21,894 nt of DNA from an uncultured Collinsella sp. (GTDB lineage: Bacteria > Actinomycetota > Coriobacteriia > Coriobacteriales > Coriobacteriaceae). Of this stretch, positions 1 through 7,441 are shown piece by piece. The notes under the pieces were generated by a model. That model was given only the letters and a program-made list of their open reading frames with translations, ran no database searches and was not told the DNA's origin. Made by a program: the position numbers and the translations under genes. The DNA lies in NCBI GenBank assembly GCA_902493985.1, contig CABURR010000039.1:1-21894 (forward strand). Direction: 5' to 3'. Each line of letters opens with the position of its first letter. Positions within the stretch are counted from its first letter, which is position 1.

Positions 1-1658
1 CCCAGCAGGCCGCGGCCGCGATGACGGGCCTCGGCGGACACCTGGGCGTGCGGGCCGGCGGCTTTGACGGACTCGGGCAGGTGCGAGTACTTCTTCTCGA
101 AGTTCTCCTCGAACATCACCGCCAGGTTGTGCGCGGCCTCGTCGTAGCGCGCGGTGCTCTGCCAGTACTGGCGCGGCACCAGGATGCCATCGGGCACGCC
201 ATGGCACGTCGTGGGAATGTCGACGTTAAAGATGTCGTCGTGCACGAACTCGCTGTCCTCGATGGTGCCGTCGAGGGCGCGCGCGACCAGCGAGCGCGTG
301 TAGGCCAGCTCGATGCGATGACCCACGCCGTAGCCGCCACCGATCCAGCCGGTGTTGACCAAATAGACGCGCGTGCGGCCGTCGGCGATACGTTCGCCGA
401 GCATCTTGGCGTAGACCATAGGATCGAGCGGCATAAACGGCTCTCCGAACAGCGAAGAGAACGTGGGCGTGGGCTCGGTGACGCCGACCTCGGTGCCGGG
501 GATCTTGGCCGTAAAGCCCGTCACAAAGTGATACATGGCGGCGTCGGCCGTCAGGCGCGAGATGGGCGGCAGCACACCAAAAGCGTCGCAAGTCAGGAAC
601 AGCACGACACTCGGAGTGGTGCCCATGCCCTTGGTCCACGCGTTGGGGATATGCTCGACGGGATAGGCCACGCGCGTGTTGTGCGTGATCGAGATGTCAT
701 CGTAGTTGGGCTTGCGGTTCTCGTCGAGCACCACGTTTTCGCAGATCGCGCCAAAGCGGACAGCGTTGAAAATCTCGGGCTCGTGGAAGGCGTCCAGGCC
801 CTCGCATTTGGCGTAGCAGCCACCCTCGATGTTGAAGATGCCCATGTCGGACCAACCGTGCTCGTCGTCGCCGATCAGCAGGCGCGTGGGATTGGCCGAA
901 AGCGTGGTCTTGCCGGTGCCGGACAGGCCAAAGAACACGGCGGTCTCGTGCGTGACGGGATCCATGCTGGCCGAGCAGTGCATGGGCAGCACGTCGTCCT
1001 CGACGGGCAGCAGATAGTTCATGACGCTAAAGATCGACTTTTTAATCTCGCCGGAGTAGCCGGTGCCGGCGACCAGAATCACGCGTTCTTGGAAGTTGAT
1101 GACCACGGCAGCGCTGGAATTGAGGCCCTTGATGGCGGGGTCGCACTGGTAACCGGGCGCTGCGAGCACGCAGAAGTCGGGCTCACCGGTGCGCGCGATT
1201 TCGCGGGCGAGCGGGCGGGCGAGCATCTGCTTGATAAAGAGGGCCTGGCTGGCACGCTCGCAGGCAACGAGCAGTCGACGCGTGTGGTTGCGGTCGGCGC
1301 CCGCCATGCCGCGCGTGACGAACACGTCGCGCTCGTTGAGATAGTCGACGATGCCGGCCTTGATGGCCTCATAGCTCTCGACGGACAGTGGGCGGTTGAC
1401 CGCGCCCCAGGCGATTTTGTCGTGCACGTCGGGCGTGTCGACGATAAAGCGGTCGTTGGGCGAACGGCCGGTACGCTCCCCCGTCTCGATCACCAGCGCG
1501 CCGTTGGATGCCATGCGGCCTTCTTCGCGGCGGATAGCGTGCTCGACGAGCTCCGCGGCGGGTAGATCGACCAGCAGACGGGGCTGATTCTCGGCGGGAT
1601 CTTCAACGAGCGTAATACCAAAGTTGGACAAAACTTCTGCAGGGGTAACACCAGGCAT
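1..1658 (-). CDS. pckA: Phosphoenolpyruvate carboxykinase (ATP), 3' end outside window
   Basis: Interconverts oxaloacetate + ATP with PEP + CO2 + ADP in the cytosol; in anaerobes it often runs in the CO2-fixing direction toward succinate. The minus strand from the ATG at 1658 stays open to the window edge (552 codons, no stop seen; E. coli PckA is 540 aa, so only a few residues are probably missing). Visible signatures are the substrate-binding GRSPNDRF (about residues 64-71), the P-loop GLSGTGKTT (244-252) and the kinase-2/metal motif DDEHGW (264-269). The start is set by AGGAGG (minus strand, 1663-1668) four bases upstream. The gene stands alone on this strand, behind two palindromes at 1700-1748. 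I see no frameshift. The ATP-type identity is firm; the direction of flux is inference. Confidence 0.96.
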   Translation of the reverse strand, partial: MPGVTPAEVLSNFGITLVEDPAENQPRLLVDLPAAELVEHAIRREEGRMASNGALVIETGERTGRSPNDRFIVDTPDVHDKIAWGAVNRPLSVESYEAIKAGIVDYLNERDVFVTRGMAGADRNHTRRLLVACERASQALFIKQMLARPLAREIARTGEPDFCVLAAPGYQCDPAIKGLNSSAAVVINFQERVILVAGTGYSGEIKKSIFSVMNYLLPVEDDVLPMHCSASMDPVTHETAVFFGLSGTGKTTLSANPTRLLIGDDEHGWSDMGIFNIEGGCYAKCEGLDAFHEPEIFNAVRFGAICENVVLDENRKPNYDDISITHNTRVAYPVEHIPNAWTKGMGTTPSVVLFLTCDAFGVLPPISRLTADAAMYHFVTGFTAKIPGTEVGVTEPTPTFSSLFGEPFMPLDPMVYAKMLGERIADGRTRVYLVNTGWIGGGYGVGHRIELAYTRSLVARALDGTIEDSEFVHDDIFNVDIPTTCHGVPDGILVPRQYWQSTARYDEAAHNLAVMFEENFEKKYSHLPESVKAAGPHAQVSAEARHRGRGLL

Positions 1659-1699
1659 GGGGCCTCCTTTAAAAACGCGACACGTGGACGCGACGCGCA

Positions 1700-1748
1700 C
1701 TTTACTCACGTAAAGCCCGTTGTACCCGATATGCAAAAACGTTTTTGC
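1700..1748 (-). promoter_or_regulatory. Two perfect palindromes upstream of pckA
   Basis: CTTTAC-TCAC-GTAAAG (1700-1715) and GCAAAAACGTTTTTGC (1733-1748) are both perfect dyads, centred 33 bp apart, about three helical turns, 42-90 bp before the pckA start. The second has the central CG typical of LacI/CcpA-family operators. An operator role is inferred from symmetry, spacing and position; no clear -35/-10 pair was identified. Confidence 0.4.
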
Positions 1749-1797
1749 GGCAAGGGTGGCAAGCCCGCCCAACGGTCAAAAATCGCAGGCAAGCGGC

Positions 1798-1937
1798 CTA
1801 GTCATTGGGGACGTTCTTAAACGACTAGTCGTTGGGGACACTCTTGAACAGGCAACAACCAAGGAGCGTCCCCGGATGCCGGCATTTAGGAACGTTCCCG
1901 AAGTGCCGGCACATAAGGAACGTCCCTAAGTGCCGAC
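1798..1937. repeat. Cluster of ~27-bp repeats in two orientations
   Basis: Two 25-nt copies starting CTAGTC (1798-1822 and 1825-1849) match at 21 of 25 positions and repeat with a 27-bp period. They are followed by two 27-nt units starting TGCCGGCA (1877-1903 and 1904-1930) and a partial third (1931-1937). The cores are related: GGGGACGTTCTT in the first pair and its near reverse complement in the second set (AAGGAGCGTCCCC at 1861-1873, AGGAACGTTCCC, AGGAACGTCCC). The cluster is non-coding; 1659-2037 holds no gene apart from this and the flanking regulatory sites. It may be an interspersed element of the genome. Function unknown. Confidence 0.6.
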
Positions 1938-1961
1938 TACTGAATGGCGCCGCCGAAATTA

Positions 1962-2009
1962 TTGAACAACCTGTTCAAAAACACGAATGGATACCACCGC
2001 GACTATACT
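1962..2009 (+). promoter_or_regulatory. Candidate promoter and operator of the flippase-like gene
   Basis: TTGAACA-ACC-TGTTCAA (1962-1978) is a perfect 17-bp dyad that would sit just upstream of or across the -35 region. TATACT (2004-2009) is a good -10 box; no convincing -35 was found at 17 bp. The putative transcript would start near 2016, ahead of the ribosome-binding site at 2025-2030. The dyad resembles TetR-family operators in form only. Confidence 0.42.
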
Positions 2010-2037
2010 AGAGCGCAGCAATAGAAAGGACCCCGCT

Positions 2038-3618
2038 TTGAGCATCACGCCCCTCGATAGCATTCGCCGTGCCATCGCCCGCCGCAACGGCATCTCCAAC
2101 CCCGCTACATCGAAAGATGGCGCCGCGAAGGCCCAGGGCGGTCGCATCGAGAACGGCCTGTTCCCCGCCTCGCACACCGCTGAGGAGCTCGCTCGCATCC
2201 AGGAGCTGAGCCAACGCAACGCCGGCGGTCCCTATGGCGGCCAAGCCACACGTCGCCGACGCGAGCGCGATCGGGAGCCCGGCCCCATCCACCGCATGGT
2301 CAACGCTTGGTGGAACCGTCTGCTCGGCGCCGTCTACGGCGGCGGCTTCTCCATGCAGGAAGCGGAATACGAGGAGCACGCCACCCGCCGCGATTACCTT
2401 TGGAACACCCTCGGCACCGCCGTGTGGGGCTTGGCGTTTCCGCTGCTCACTATCGTGTCTACTCAGCTCGTGGGCGCCGAAGAAGCCGGCAAGTTCTCCA
2501 TCGCCTTTGTCACCGGCACGCTCATCATGATCGCGTGCAACTACGGCGTGCGCAATTTCCAGGTCTCGGACATCGACGAAAAGACATCCTTCGCCTCCTA
2601 CCAGCTCAATCGTTGGATCTGCGGAGCGCTCGCCCTAGGCTGCGGCCTCATGTACAGCAGCGCCCGCAGCTATGACGCGCAAATGGCGACGATCGGCCTG
2701 GGCGTCTACCTGTATAAGGTCATCGACGGCGTCGCCGACGTGTACGAAGGCCGCCTGCAGCAGGCCGACAAGCTCTACTTGGCTGGAATGAGTCAAACGT
2801 TACGCTCCGTCGGCGTCATCGCGGTCTTCAGCGCGGCGCTGTTCCTCACGCGCAGCATGCCCATCGCGACCATGGCTATGGGTGTTACCGCGATCGCCTC
2901 GCTCGTGCTGGTCACCGCGCCGCTCGCCCTGCTCGAGACCGAAAAATCGCGCCGCGTGAGCCTGCGCGAGGTCGGCCACCTGTTTGTCCAGTGCGCCCCA
3001 CTCTTTGGCGCGCTATTCCTGTTCAATCTTATCGAGAGCATGCCCAAGTTTGTGATGGAAGGAACACTGGCCTACAAATTCCAGCTGTACTTTAATGCCC
3101 TGTTTTTTCCAGCTCAGGCTATTCTGTTGAGCATTGGATTTGTCTATAAACCGCAGCTCCTGCGCTTGTCGAGCATTTGGGCTAATCCTCGCAAGCGTCG
3201 TCGCTTTGACCTGATTATTGTTGCCGTTATGGCGCTGATCGTGGTCATCACCGGCGTGTGCGCCGCATTTATGGCAGGTCCCGGTATTCCCCTCATGAGC
3301 TTTATGTACGGCCTCAGCTTTGAGCGCTACCGTACGCTGGCGCTGCTGATGGTCGTCGCCGGCGGCGTCACCGCGGCCATCGACTTTATCTACGCCATCA
3401 TCACGGTGCTGCGCCACGCTGGAGACGTCACCAAGATCTACCTGATCTGCTTCGCCATAAGCGTGGTGCTGCCGGTGATCCTGATTAAGCTGCTGGGTCT
3501 GATGGGCGCTGTGGTGAGCTACCTAGCCATCATGGCCCTACTCCTGGTGCTGCTGATAATCGAGTACGCCCACATCCGCCAACGCATCGAACGCGACCGC
3601 AACCCGTACGGAGCCTAA
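2038..3618 (+). CDS. Polysaccharide flippase-like (MOP superfamily) membrane protein
   Basis: A 526-aa multi-spanning membrane protein. Residues 1-120 are hydrophilic and basic, with an RRRRER stretch near 72-77, and are probably cytosolic. From about residue 122 there are roughly 12 hydrophobic segments to the C-terminus. Overall pattern and length fit the Wzx/lipopolysaccharide-biosynthesis flippases of the MOP superfamily, which move lipid-linked glycans across the membrane, but no diagnostic motif fixes the substrate. I chose the TTG at 2038 because AAAGGA (2025-2030) lies 7 bp before it and the likely -10 (2004-2009) is downstream of the in-frame ATG at 1987; using that ATG would add 17 residues. 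No glycosyltransferase genes flank it, so it is not in an obvious capsule cluster. The long N-terminal extension is unusual for plain flippases. Confidence 0.72.
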   Translation: MSITPLDSIRRAIARRNGISNPATSKDGAAKAQGGRIENGLFPASHTAEELARIQELSQRNAGGPYGGQATRRRRERDREPGPIHRMVNAWWNRLLGAVYGGGFSMQEAEYEEHATRRDYLWNTLGTAVWGLAFPLLTIVSTQLVGAEEAGKFSIAFVTGTLIMIACNYGVRNFQVSDIDEKTSFASYQLNRWICGALALGCGLMYSSARSYDAQMATIGLGVYLYKVIDGVADVYEGRLQQADKLYLAGMSQTLRSVGVIAVFSAALFLTRSMPIATMAMGVTAIASLVLVTAPLALLETEKSRRVSLREVGHLFVQCAPLFGALFLFNLIESMPKFVMEGTLAYKFQLYFNALFFPAQAILLSIGFVYKPQLLRLSSIWANPRKRRRFDLIIVAVMALIVVITGVCAAFMAGPGIPLMSFMYGLSFERYRTLALLMVVAGGVTAAIDFIYAIITVLRHAGDVTKIYLICFAISVVLPVILIKLLGLMGAVVSYLAIMALLLVLLIIEYAHIRQRIERDRNPYGA

Positions 3619-3698
3619 TTAGCTGCCCCGGTCACCGGAATTTGCGATGGAATCGCCCCGGCTGGGATCTCGTTGAAGACAATATGCATCACGCAAAA

Positions 3699-3821
3699 CT
3701 AAGTGAGTAGACTTTTACCGAATCCCGGACCACACCGACAAAGCACAAGTCTGTGACCTGCGGTTTTATTGAGGCAAATATGATGGGTGCTCGGCATTTC
3801 CAAAAAAGTCTACTCACTTAG
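3699..3821. repeat. 123-bp element with perfect 18-bp terminal inverted repeats
   Basis: CTAAGTGAGTAGACTTTT (3699-3716) is repeated exactly, inverted, at 3804-3821. The 87-bp interior has no open frame of note. The form suits a MITE-like or palindromic interspersed element. It lies in the intergenic gap between the flippase and the convergent phosphoesterase, where it could also act as a bidirectional transcription end. No target-site duplication is evident. Confidence 0.7.
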
Positions 3822-3935
3822 CCAGCGGGCAGCCAAATGATTATTTAATCCCCGTCCCAGAGAAATCAATTAGCGGGCAGAAGGGCAAAAGTAGTCAAAA
3901 AAGGCCCGTCCCAAATTAGCTACCACTTGCACCGA
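3822..3935. other. Gene-free spacer with short direct repeats
   Basis: The rest of the 317-bp gap at 3619-3935 holds no gene. It contains AGCGGGCAG twice (3824-3832, 3872-3880) and CCCGTCCCA twice (3851-3859, 3905-3913), each CCCGTCCCA followed closely by ATTAGC. A run of six A bases at 3899-3904 would be a U-tract for minus-strand transcripts leaving the phosphoesterase gene, but I see no clear stem before it. Confidence 0.4.
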
Positions 3936-4775
3936 TTATTCGCCCGGGTTGATGTTCGCGTAGAACTCCGCCCCATCATCGAGCCGCAGGATGCCCACGC
4001 GACCGAACTCGGAGCCGGTGGCGGCGGCGCAGTCGATGTCGATGCGATCGGGCACACCGGCAGTGTCCTCGCCGCCCAAGCGCACGATCTGCCCGCGTCC
4101 CGATTCCTCATCGAGCCCCGCCAGACCACCGACCTCGCAATAGCGCCCAAGCGATACCGTGGGCGTGTGGCCGCTCACCACGACCGGGCCCTTGCCCTCG
4201 GCAGAAAGCAGCCCGGTCGGCACATCCCAATAGCCGTGACGAATCCATAGCAGGTCATCGGACGACTGCACCGCGAGCATCTGCTGCAGCAGCTCGCGAT
4301 CGGCACCCACCGCTCCGACGCCATCGGCACAATCGACGCCATGCTCAAGCAAAAACGCGCGCGCCGCCTTCCTCTCGATTCCAGCATGTACCAGCAGATA
4401 CGGGCGCTCCTCGGTCTCGCCCACCGCGTAGAGCGGTAGCGCGGCCATCCATCGCACGAGCTCCTCGTATGCCTCAAATTCCATGTCGTTGAGCTGCTCG
4501 CGCGTCGTCCAGCCACCGTTGATATCCCAGGTCTCGGCATCGAGCGGATCCTGACCAATGATGGCATCGAGCATGATCTGCTCGTGATTACCCTTGAGCA
4601 CGTGGGCGTTGGGCAGCGAGCGCACGAGCTTAATAACGCCGACCGGATCGGGCCCGCGATCGATCATGTCGCCCAGCACGTACAGCGTGTCGTCGGACGT
4701 CAACGAGATCTTAGACAGGGCCTCGTCAAGCGCACGCACGTGCCCGTGAGCATCAGATGTCACATAGATCGCCAT
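3936..4775 (-). CDS. PPP-family metallophosphoesterase / protein phosphatase-like
   Basis: A 279-aa calcineurin-like phosphoesterase with the full set of metal-ligand motifs: SDAHGH (residues 7-12, in place of the usual GDxHG), GDMIDRG (35-41), GNHE (62-65), HAGI (130-133), SGHTP (201-205) and a final DIDCA (246-250). This layout matches bacterial PPP enzymes (PrpA/PrpB and diadenosine-tetraphosphatase-like). They hydrolyse phosphoprotein or dinucleoside polyphosphate bonds with a two-metal site in the cytosol; substrate cannot be set from sequence. The ATG at 4775 is preceded by AGGAGGGG on the minus strand. The gene is monocistronic: it faces away from the antiporter gene and converges on the flippase gene. 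Confidence 0.86.
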   Translation of the reverse strand: MAIYVTSDAHGHVRALDEALSKISLTSDDTLYVLGDMIDRGPDPVGVIKLVRSLPNAHVLKGNHEQIMLDAIIGQDPLDAETWDINGGWTTREQLNDMEFEAYEELVRWMAALPLYAVGETEERPYLLVHAGIERKAARAFLLEHGVDCADGVGAVGADRELLQQMLAVQSSDDLLWIRHGYWDVPTGLLSAEGKGPVVVSGHTPTVSLGRYCEVGGLAGLDEESGRGQIVRLGGEDTAGVPDRIDIDCAAATGSEFGRVGILRLDDGAEFYANINPGE

Positions 4776-4828
4776 GGTACGCCCCTCCTTGCATTGCGGC
4801 CGAAGCCCGGTGCCGCAACTAAAACTTC

Positions 4829-4879
4829 AAGTTGAACTTAAACGTTACCCATTGTACTCCGTTGCAATAAAGCTGGAAA
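4829..4879 (-). promoter_or_regulatory. Candidate promoter of the phosphoesterase gene
   Basis: Read on the minus strand, TTTCCA (4874-4879), a 17-bp spacer and TACAAT (4851-4856) form a plausible sigma-70-type promoter about 75 bp before the ATG. Just downstream of the likely start site is AAGTT-G-AACTT (4829-4839), a perfect 11-bp palindrome that could be an operator. Confidence 0.42.
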
Positions 4880-5028
4880 GGGTTTCCGAGCAGAGGCAAA
4901 GACGTCAGCCGTCTATGACGATATCGCGCACGCCCGCAATCCAACCCCATAAACCCACCATCTTTGGGTACAAATAACCATAGACAACTGACCGTGCCAC
5001 GCCAACCACCCAGGAGCGGACACTCCCT

Positions 5029-6630
5029 ATGAACCAGATTCTTCTCTTTATCGGCCTCGTCATTATTCTGTGCCTGACCATCAAACCCGTCGGCAAAAAG
5101 CTCCCCTTCCCCACCCTGCTTATCTTTATCGCACTCGGCATGCTGCTGGGCGTCAACGGTCCGGCGCACATCGACTTTAGCGACTATGCGCTCACCGAAA
5201 CCGTCTGCAGCACGGCGCTGCTGTTCATCATGTTCTACGGCGGCTTTAACACCAACATCGACCGCGCCAAGCCCGTCGCCGCGCCCGCGGTGTTGCTGAG
5301 CACGCTCGGCGTCGTCATCACCGCAGGCATCACCGGCGTGTTCGCCCACTTTGTGCTGGGCTTCGACTGGATCGGCGGCCTGCTGCTGGGATCGGTCGTG
5401 GCGTCGACCGATGCGGCCAGCGTCTTTAGCGTGCTGCGCGAGCACAGCCTTTCGCTGAGGGGCGGCACCGACTCGCTGCTCGAGGTCGAATCGGGCTCCA
5501 ACGACCCCGTCGCCTACATGCTCACCGCCGTGCTCGCCACACTCGCGGCCGGCGGCGACATCAACATTCCCGCACTGCTGGCCAAGCAGATTATCCTGGG
5601 CGCGGGCCTGGGCCTTGCCATCGGCTGGGCGGCGGGTCGCCTGATTGAACGCGCGCACGCAACGGCCGAGGGCGCGCAGACCATCTTTTTGTTCGCCGTG
5701 GCAATTGTCGCCTACGCGCTACCAAGCCATCTGGGCGGCAACGGCTTTTTGGCTGTATACCTGGCCGGCATTGTGCTGGGCGCCAGTGACATCACTGGCA
5801 AAGTCGAGATGGCGCACTTCTTTGACACCCTCACCGAGATGGCCGAGATGACCATCTTCTTCTTGCTCGGCCTGCTCGTGACGCCCGCGCGCCTGCCGCA
5901 GATGCTGCTGCCGGGCCTGGCGCTCATAGCGTTCATGCTCTTCGTGAGCCGCCCCATCGCCGTCGGCCTGCTGCTGGCGCCCTTTAAGACCAACCCTCGC
6001 CAGGTTGCGCTCGTAAGCTGGGCGGGCCTACGCGGCGCGGCTTCGGTCGTCTTTAGTCTCTTTGCCGTGGCGGCCGGCGTTCCTGGCGGTCACGACCTGT
6101 TTGACCTGGTATTTGTGATTGCCGTGTCGAGCATTGTGGTGCAGGGCTCGCTGCTGCCGGCGGTGGCGAAGAAGCTCGATATGATCGATGCGGAAGGCGA
6201 CGTGCGCCGCACGTTTAACGATTACCGCGACGAGGACGGTATGTCGTTTGTCAAGCTCAAGGTGGGGGCCGGACATCCGTTTGCCGGACACTCGCTCGCC
6301 GATATTGGCAGCGCTACGAACATGCTTGTGGTCCTGGTGCTGCGCGACGGAGCGCACCCGGTGCTGCCCAACGGCGATACCGTCATCGAGGAAGGTGACC
6401 TGCTGGTGATGGCCGCGCCGACGTTTGAAGAGCGTGCCGAGGTTACGCTGCGCGAGGTCACCGTGACACCCCACGGCCGCCTGGCCGGCCAGCGCCTGCG
6501 CGATGTGCCGCAGGGCAAGCGCCCCTTTATCGTCGTGATGCTCAAGTGCGACGGCCAAACGATCATTCCCGACGGCAACACCCTCATATACGCCGGCGAC
6601 GAAGCCGTCATCGCCACCCTAGCATCGTAG
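5029..6630 (+). CDS. K+/H+ antiporter, CPA1 family, CvrA/NhaP2 type
   Basis: A 533-aa protein with an N-terminal antiporter domain of about 12 hydrophobic helices (residues 1-385) and a cytosolic C-terminal part (about 400-533) holding two beta-rich TrkA-C/RCK_C-like stretches, the first around FVKLKVGAGHPF. Conserved CPA features are ASTDAAS (125-131) and SGSNDPVAY (155-163), whose Asn-Asp pair binds the transported ion. Known CvrA/NhaP2 proteins export K+ (or Na+) in exchange for H+ across the plasma membrane and aid volume and pH control; RCK_C domains usually sense a nucleotide such as c-di-AMP, which is inference here. The ATG at 5029 is preceded by AGGAG (5012-5016), a rather long spacing of 12 bp. 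It stands alone; the gene-free 4776-5028 shows no recognisable riboswitch. Confidence 0.88.
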   Translation: MNQILLFIGLVIILCLTIKPVGKKLPFPTLLIFIALGMLLGVNGPAHIDFSDYALTETVCSTALLFIMFYGGFNTNIDRAKPVAAPAVLLSTLGVVITAGITGVFAHFVLGFDWIGGLLLGSVVASTDAASVFSVLREHSLSLRGGTDSLLEVESGSNDPVAYMLTAVLATLAAGGDINIPALLAKQIILGAGLGLAIGWAAGRLIERAHATAEGAQTIFLFAVAIVAYALPSHLGGNGFLAVYLAGIVLGASDITGKVEMAHFFDTLTEMAEMTIFFLLGLLVTPARLPQMLLPGLALIAFMLFVSRPIAVGLLLAPFKTNPRQVALVSWAGLRGAASVVFSLFAVAAGVPGGHDLFDLVFVIAVSSIVVQGSLLPAVAKKLDMIDAEGDVRRTFNDYRDEDGMSFVKLKVGAGHPFAGHSLADIGSATNMLVVLVLRDGAHPVLPNGDTVIEEGDLLVMAAPTFEERAEVTLREVTVTPHGRLAGQRLRDVPQGKRPFIVVMLKCDGQTIIPDGNTLIYAGDEAVIATLAS

Positions 6631-6726
6631 CCATCCCCACCCATAAGTTGCGGTGAAATAGAGACTGAATAGGCTTTCTAGCAGCCTAAACAATCCCTAT
6701 TTCACCGCAACTTATTAAGGGGATGG
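6631..6726. terminator. Long palindromic hairpin between convergent genes
   Basis: ATAAGTTGCGGTGAAATAG (6643-6661) pairs perfectly with its inverted copy at 6697-6715. Outside it CCATCCCC (6631-6638) pairs with GGGGATGG (6719-6726), and inside it TAGGCT/AGCCTA form a small stem. The structure starts right after the antiporter stop and ends 18 bp before the stop of the convergent acidic-protein gene. There is no U-tract, so it could be a mobile palindromic repeat doing duty as an RNA 3' stabiliser rather than a standard intrinsic terminator. Confidence 0.6.
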
Positions 6727-6744
6727 GTTGAAGTTCAATCGCGA

Positions 6745-6969
6745 CTACCAGTCCTCGTCTGCGCCGTAGTCGTCGTCCGCGTCGTCGTCGACGGCAAAGT
6801 CGCGAAGGTCGAGGCCTTCGCGTTCGGCTCGGGCTAGGAGCTCTTGAGGGGACTCATCCTCGATATCCACAACGTCGAGCATAGCGGCCGGAAAGCCCAC
6901 GCCGGCCGCACTCCCCGCACGGTCGAGCAAGCTCTCGCGCAGCTGGTCTACATCAACTTCAATCTTCAT
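6745..6969 (-). CDS. Small acidic protein of unknown function
   Basis: A 74-residue protein that I cannot assign to a named family. The first ~35 residues are mixed, with MKIEVDVDQL at the start suggesting a short beta strand; the middle is a likely helix (SPQELLARAEREG); and the tail is almost all acidic (DDDADDDYGADEDW). It has no signal peptide or membrane segment. The start is well supported: AGGAGG sits 7 bp before the ATG at 6969. It is divergent from the MazG/GIY-YIG-helicase cassette across a 115-bp gap and convergent with the antiporter gene. Its coding sequence is as GC-rich as the core genes, so it looks native. A DNA-mimic role would be speculation. Confidence 0.75.
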   Translation of the reverse strand: MKIEVDVDQLRESLLDRAGSAAGVGFPAAMLDVVDIEDESPQELLARAEREGLDLRDFAVDDDADDDYGADEDW

Positions 6970-7024
6970 GATGAAACCTCCTGCCGGGCCACCTCACCCG
7001 CATGTGTCGCATATCCTAAATGGG

Positions 7025-7053
7025 GTGCAATAAACCTCAGATACCGCCATAAT
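7025..7053 (+). promoter_or_regulatory. Possible promoter of the mazG-helicase cassette
   Basis: CATAAT (7048-7053) is a fair -10 box; GTGCAA (7025-7030), 17 bp upstream, matches the -35 consensus at only three positions. The start site would fall near 7060, about 25 bp before the ATG at 7085. No operator dyad is obvious. Confidence 0.3.
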
Positions 7054-7084
7054 AAGTCATTGACCATCAAGGGGGTTGTGGACA

Positions 7085-7441
7085 ATGGACAAGCTCGATG
7101 CTATGACAACGCAAGTCAGAGATTTTTGCGATGCGCGTGATTGGCGCAAATACCACACGCCAAAAGAACTTGCCATCGGCATGGCGACCGAGGCCTCCGA
7201 GCTGTTGCAGCTCTTCCGCTTTATGGACGACAAGCGCATTGCAGAAATGTTTCACGACCCCAAGCAACGCCAAGCCATCGAAGACGAAGTCGCCGACACA
7301 TTCCTCTTCCTTCTGCGTTTTGCAGATTTAAACGAAATCGACCTGCCGGCGGCACTCTCGTCCAAGCTAACGCGCAATGGTAAACGCTACCCGATCGACA
7401 CCAGCTCCGACGAATACAAAAAAGCGGGCCATCATGAGTAA
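7085..7441 (+). CDS. MazG-like nucleotide pyrophosphohydrolase
   Basis: A 118-aa all-alpha NTP pyrophosphohydrolase of the single-domain MazG-like type, which cleaves (d)NTPs to (d)NMP + PPi. The metal-binding signature is visible: E36-x2-E39 in TEASELLQLF and E68-x2-D71 in EDEVADTFLFLL, followed by the K-x-T-x-N-x-K-R-Y-P stretch (94-103) that closes the active site in this family. I chose the ATG at 7085, 9 bp after AAGGGGG (7069-7075); an in-frame TTG at 7076 has no room for a ribosome-binding site. The gene overlaps the next one by 8 bp, which points to a functional pair. Base composition is AT-richer than in flanking genes. Alone such enzymes do nucleotide housekeeping; beside a nuclease-helicase a defence role by nucleotide depletion is plausible but inferred. 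Confidence 0.87.
   Translation: MDKLDAMTTQVRDFCDARDWRKYHTPKELAIGMATEASELLQLFRFMDDKRIAEMFHDPKQRQAIEDEVADTFLFLLRFADLNEIDLPAALSSKLTRNGKRYPIDTSSDEYKKAGHHE

Noticed and set aside
21..1565. 514-codon open frame on the plus strand
   Set aside because: It lies opposite pckA, whose protein shows full PEP carboxykinase motifs; the plus-strand product has no recognisable domain and arises from GC-rich codon bias.
1720..1929. 69-codon open frame in the pckA-flippase gap
   Set aside because: It consists of palindrome and repeat sequence, with no ribosome-binding site.
1798..1937. CRISPR array
   Set aside because: Repeat units of about 27 bp follow each other with almost no spacer, diverge between copies and change orientation; no cas gene is present.
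4776..5028. c-di-AMP (ydaO-type) riboswitch before the K+/H+ antiporter
   Set aside because: Considered because such antiporters are often so controlled, but I could not find the conserved core; only small dyads such as AGACG-TCAGC-CGTCT are present.
4819..5658. 279-codon minus-strand frame
   Set aside because: Opposes the start of the antiporter gene and its leader; composition is that of a shadow frame.
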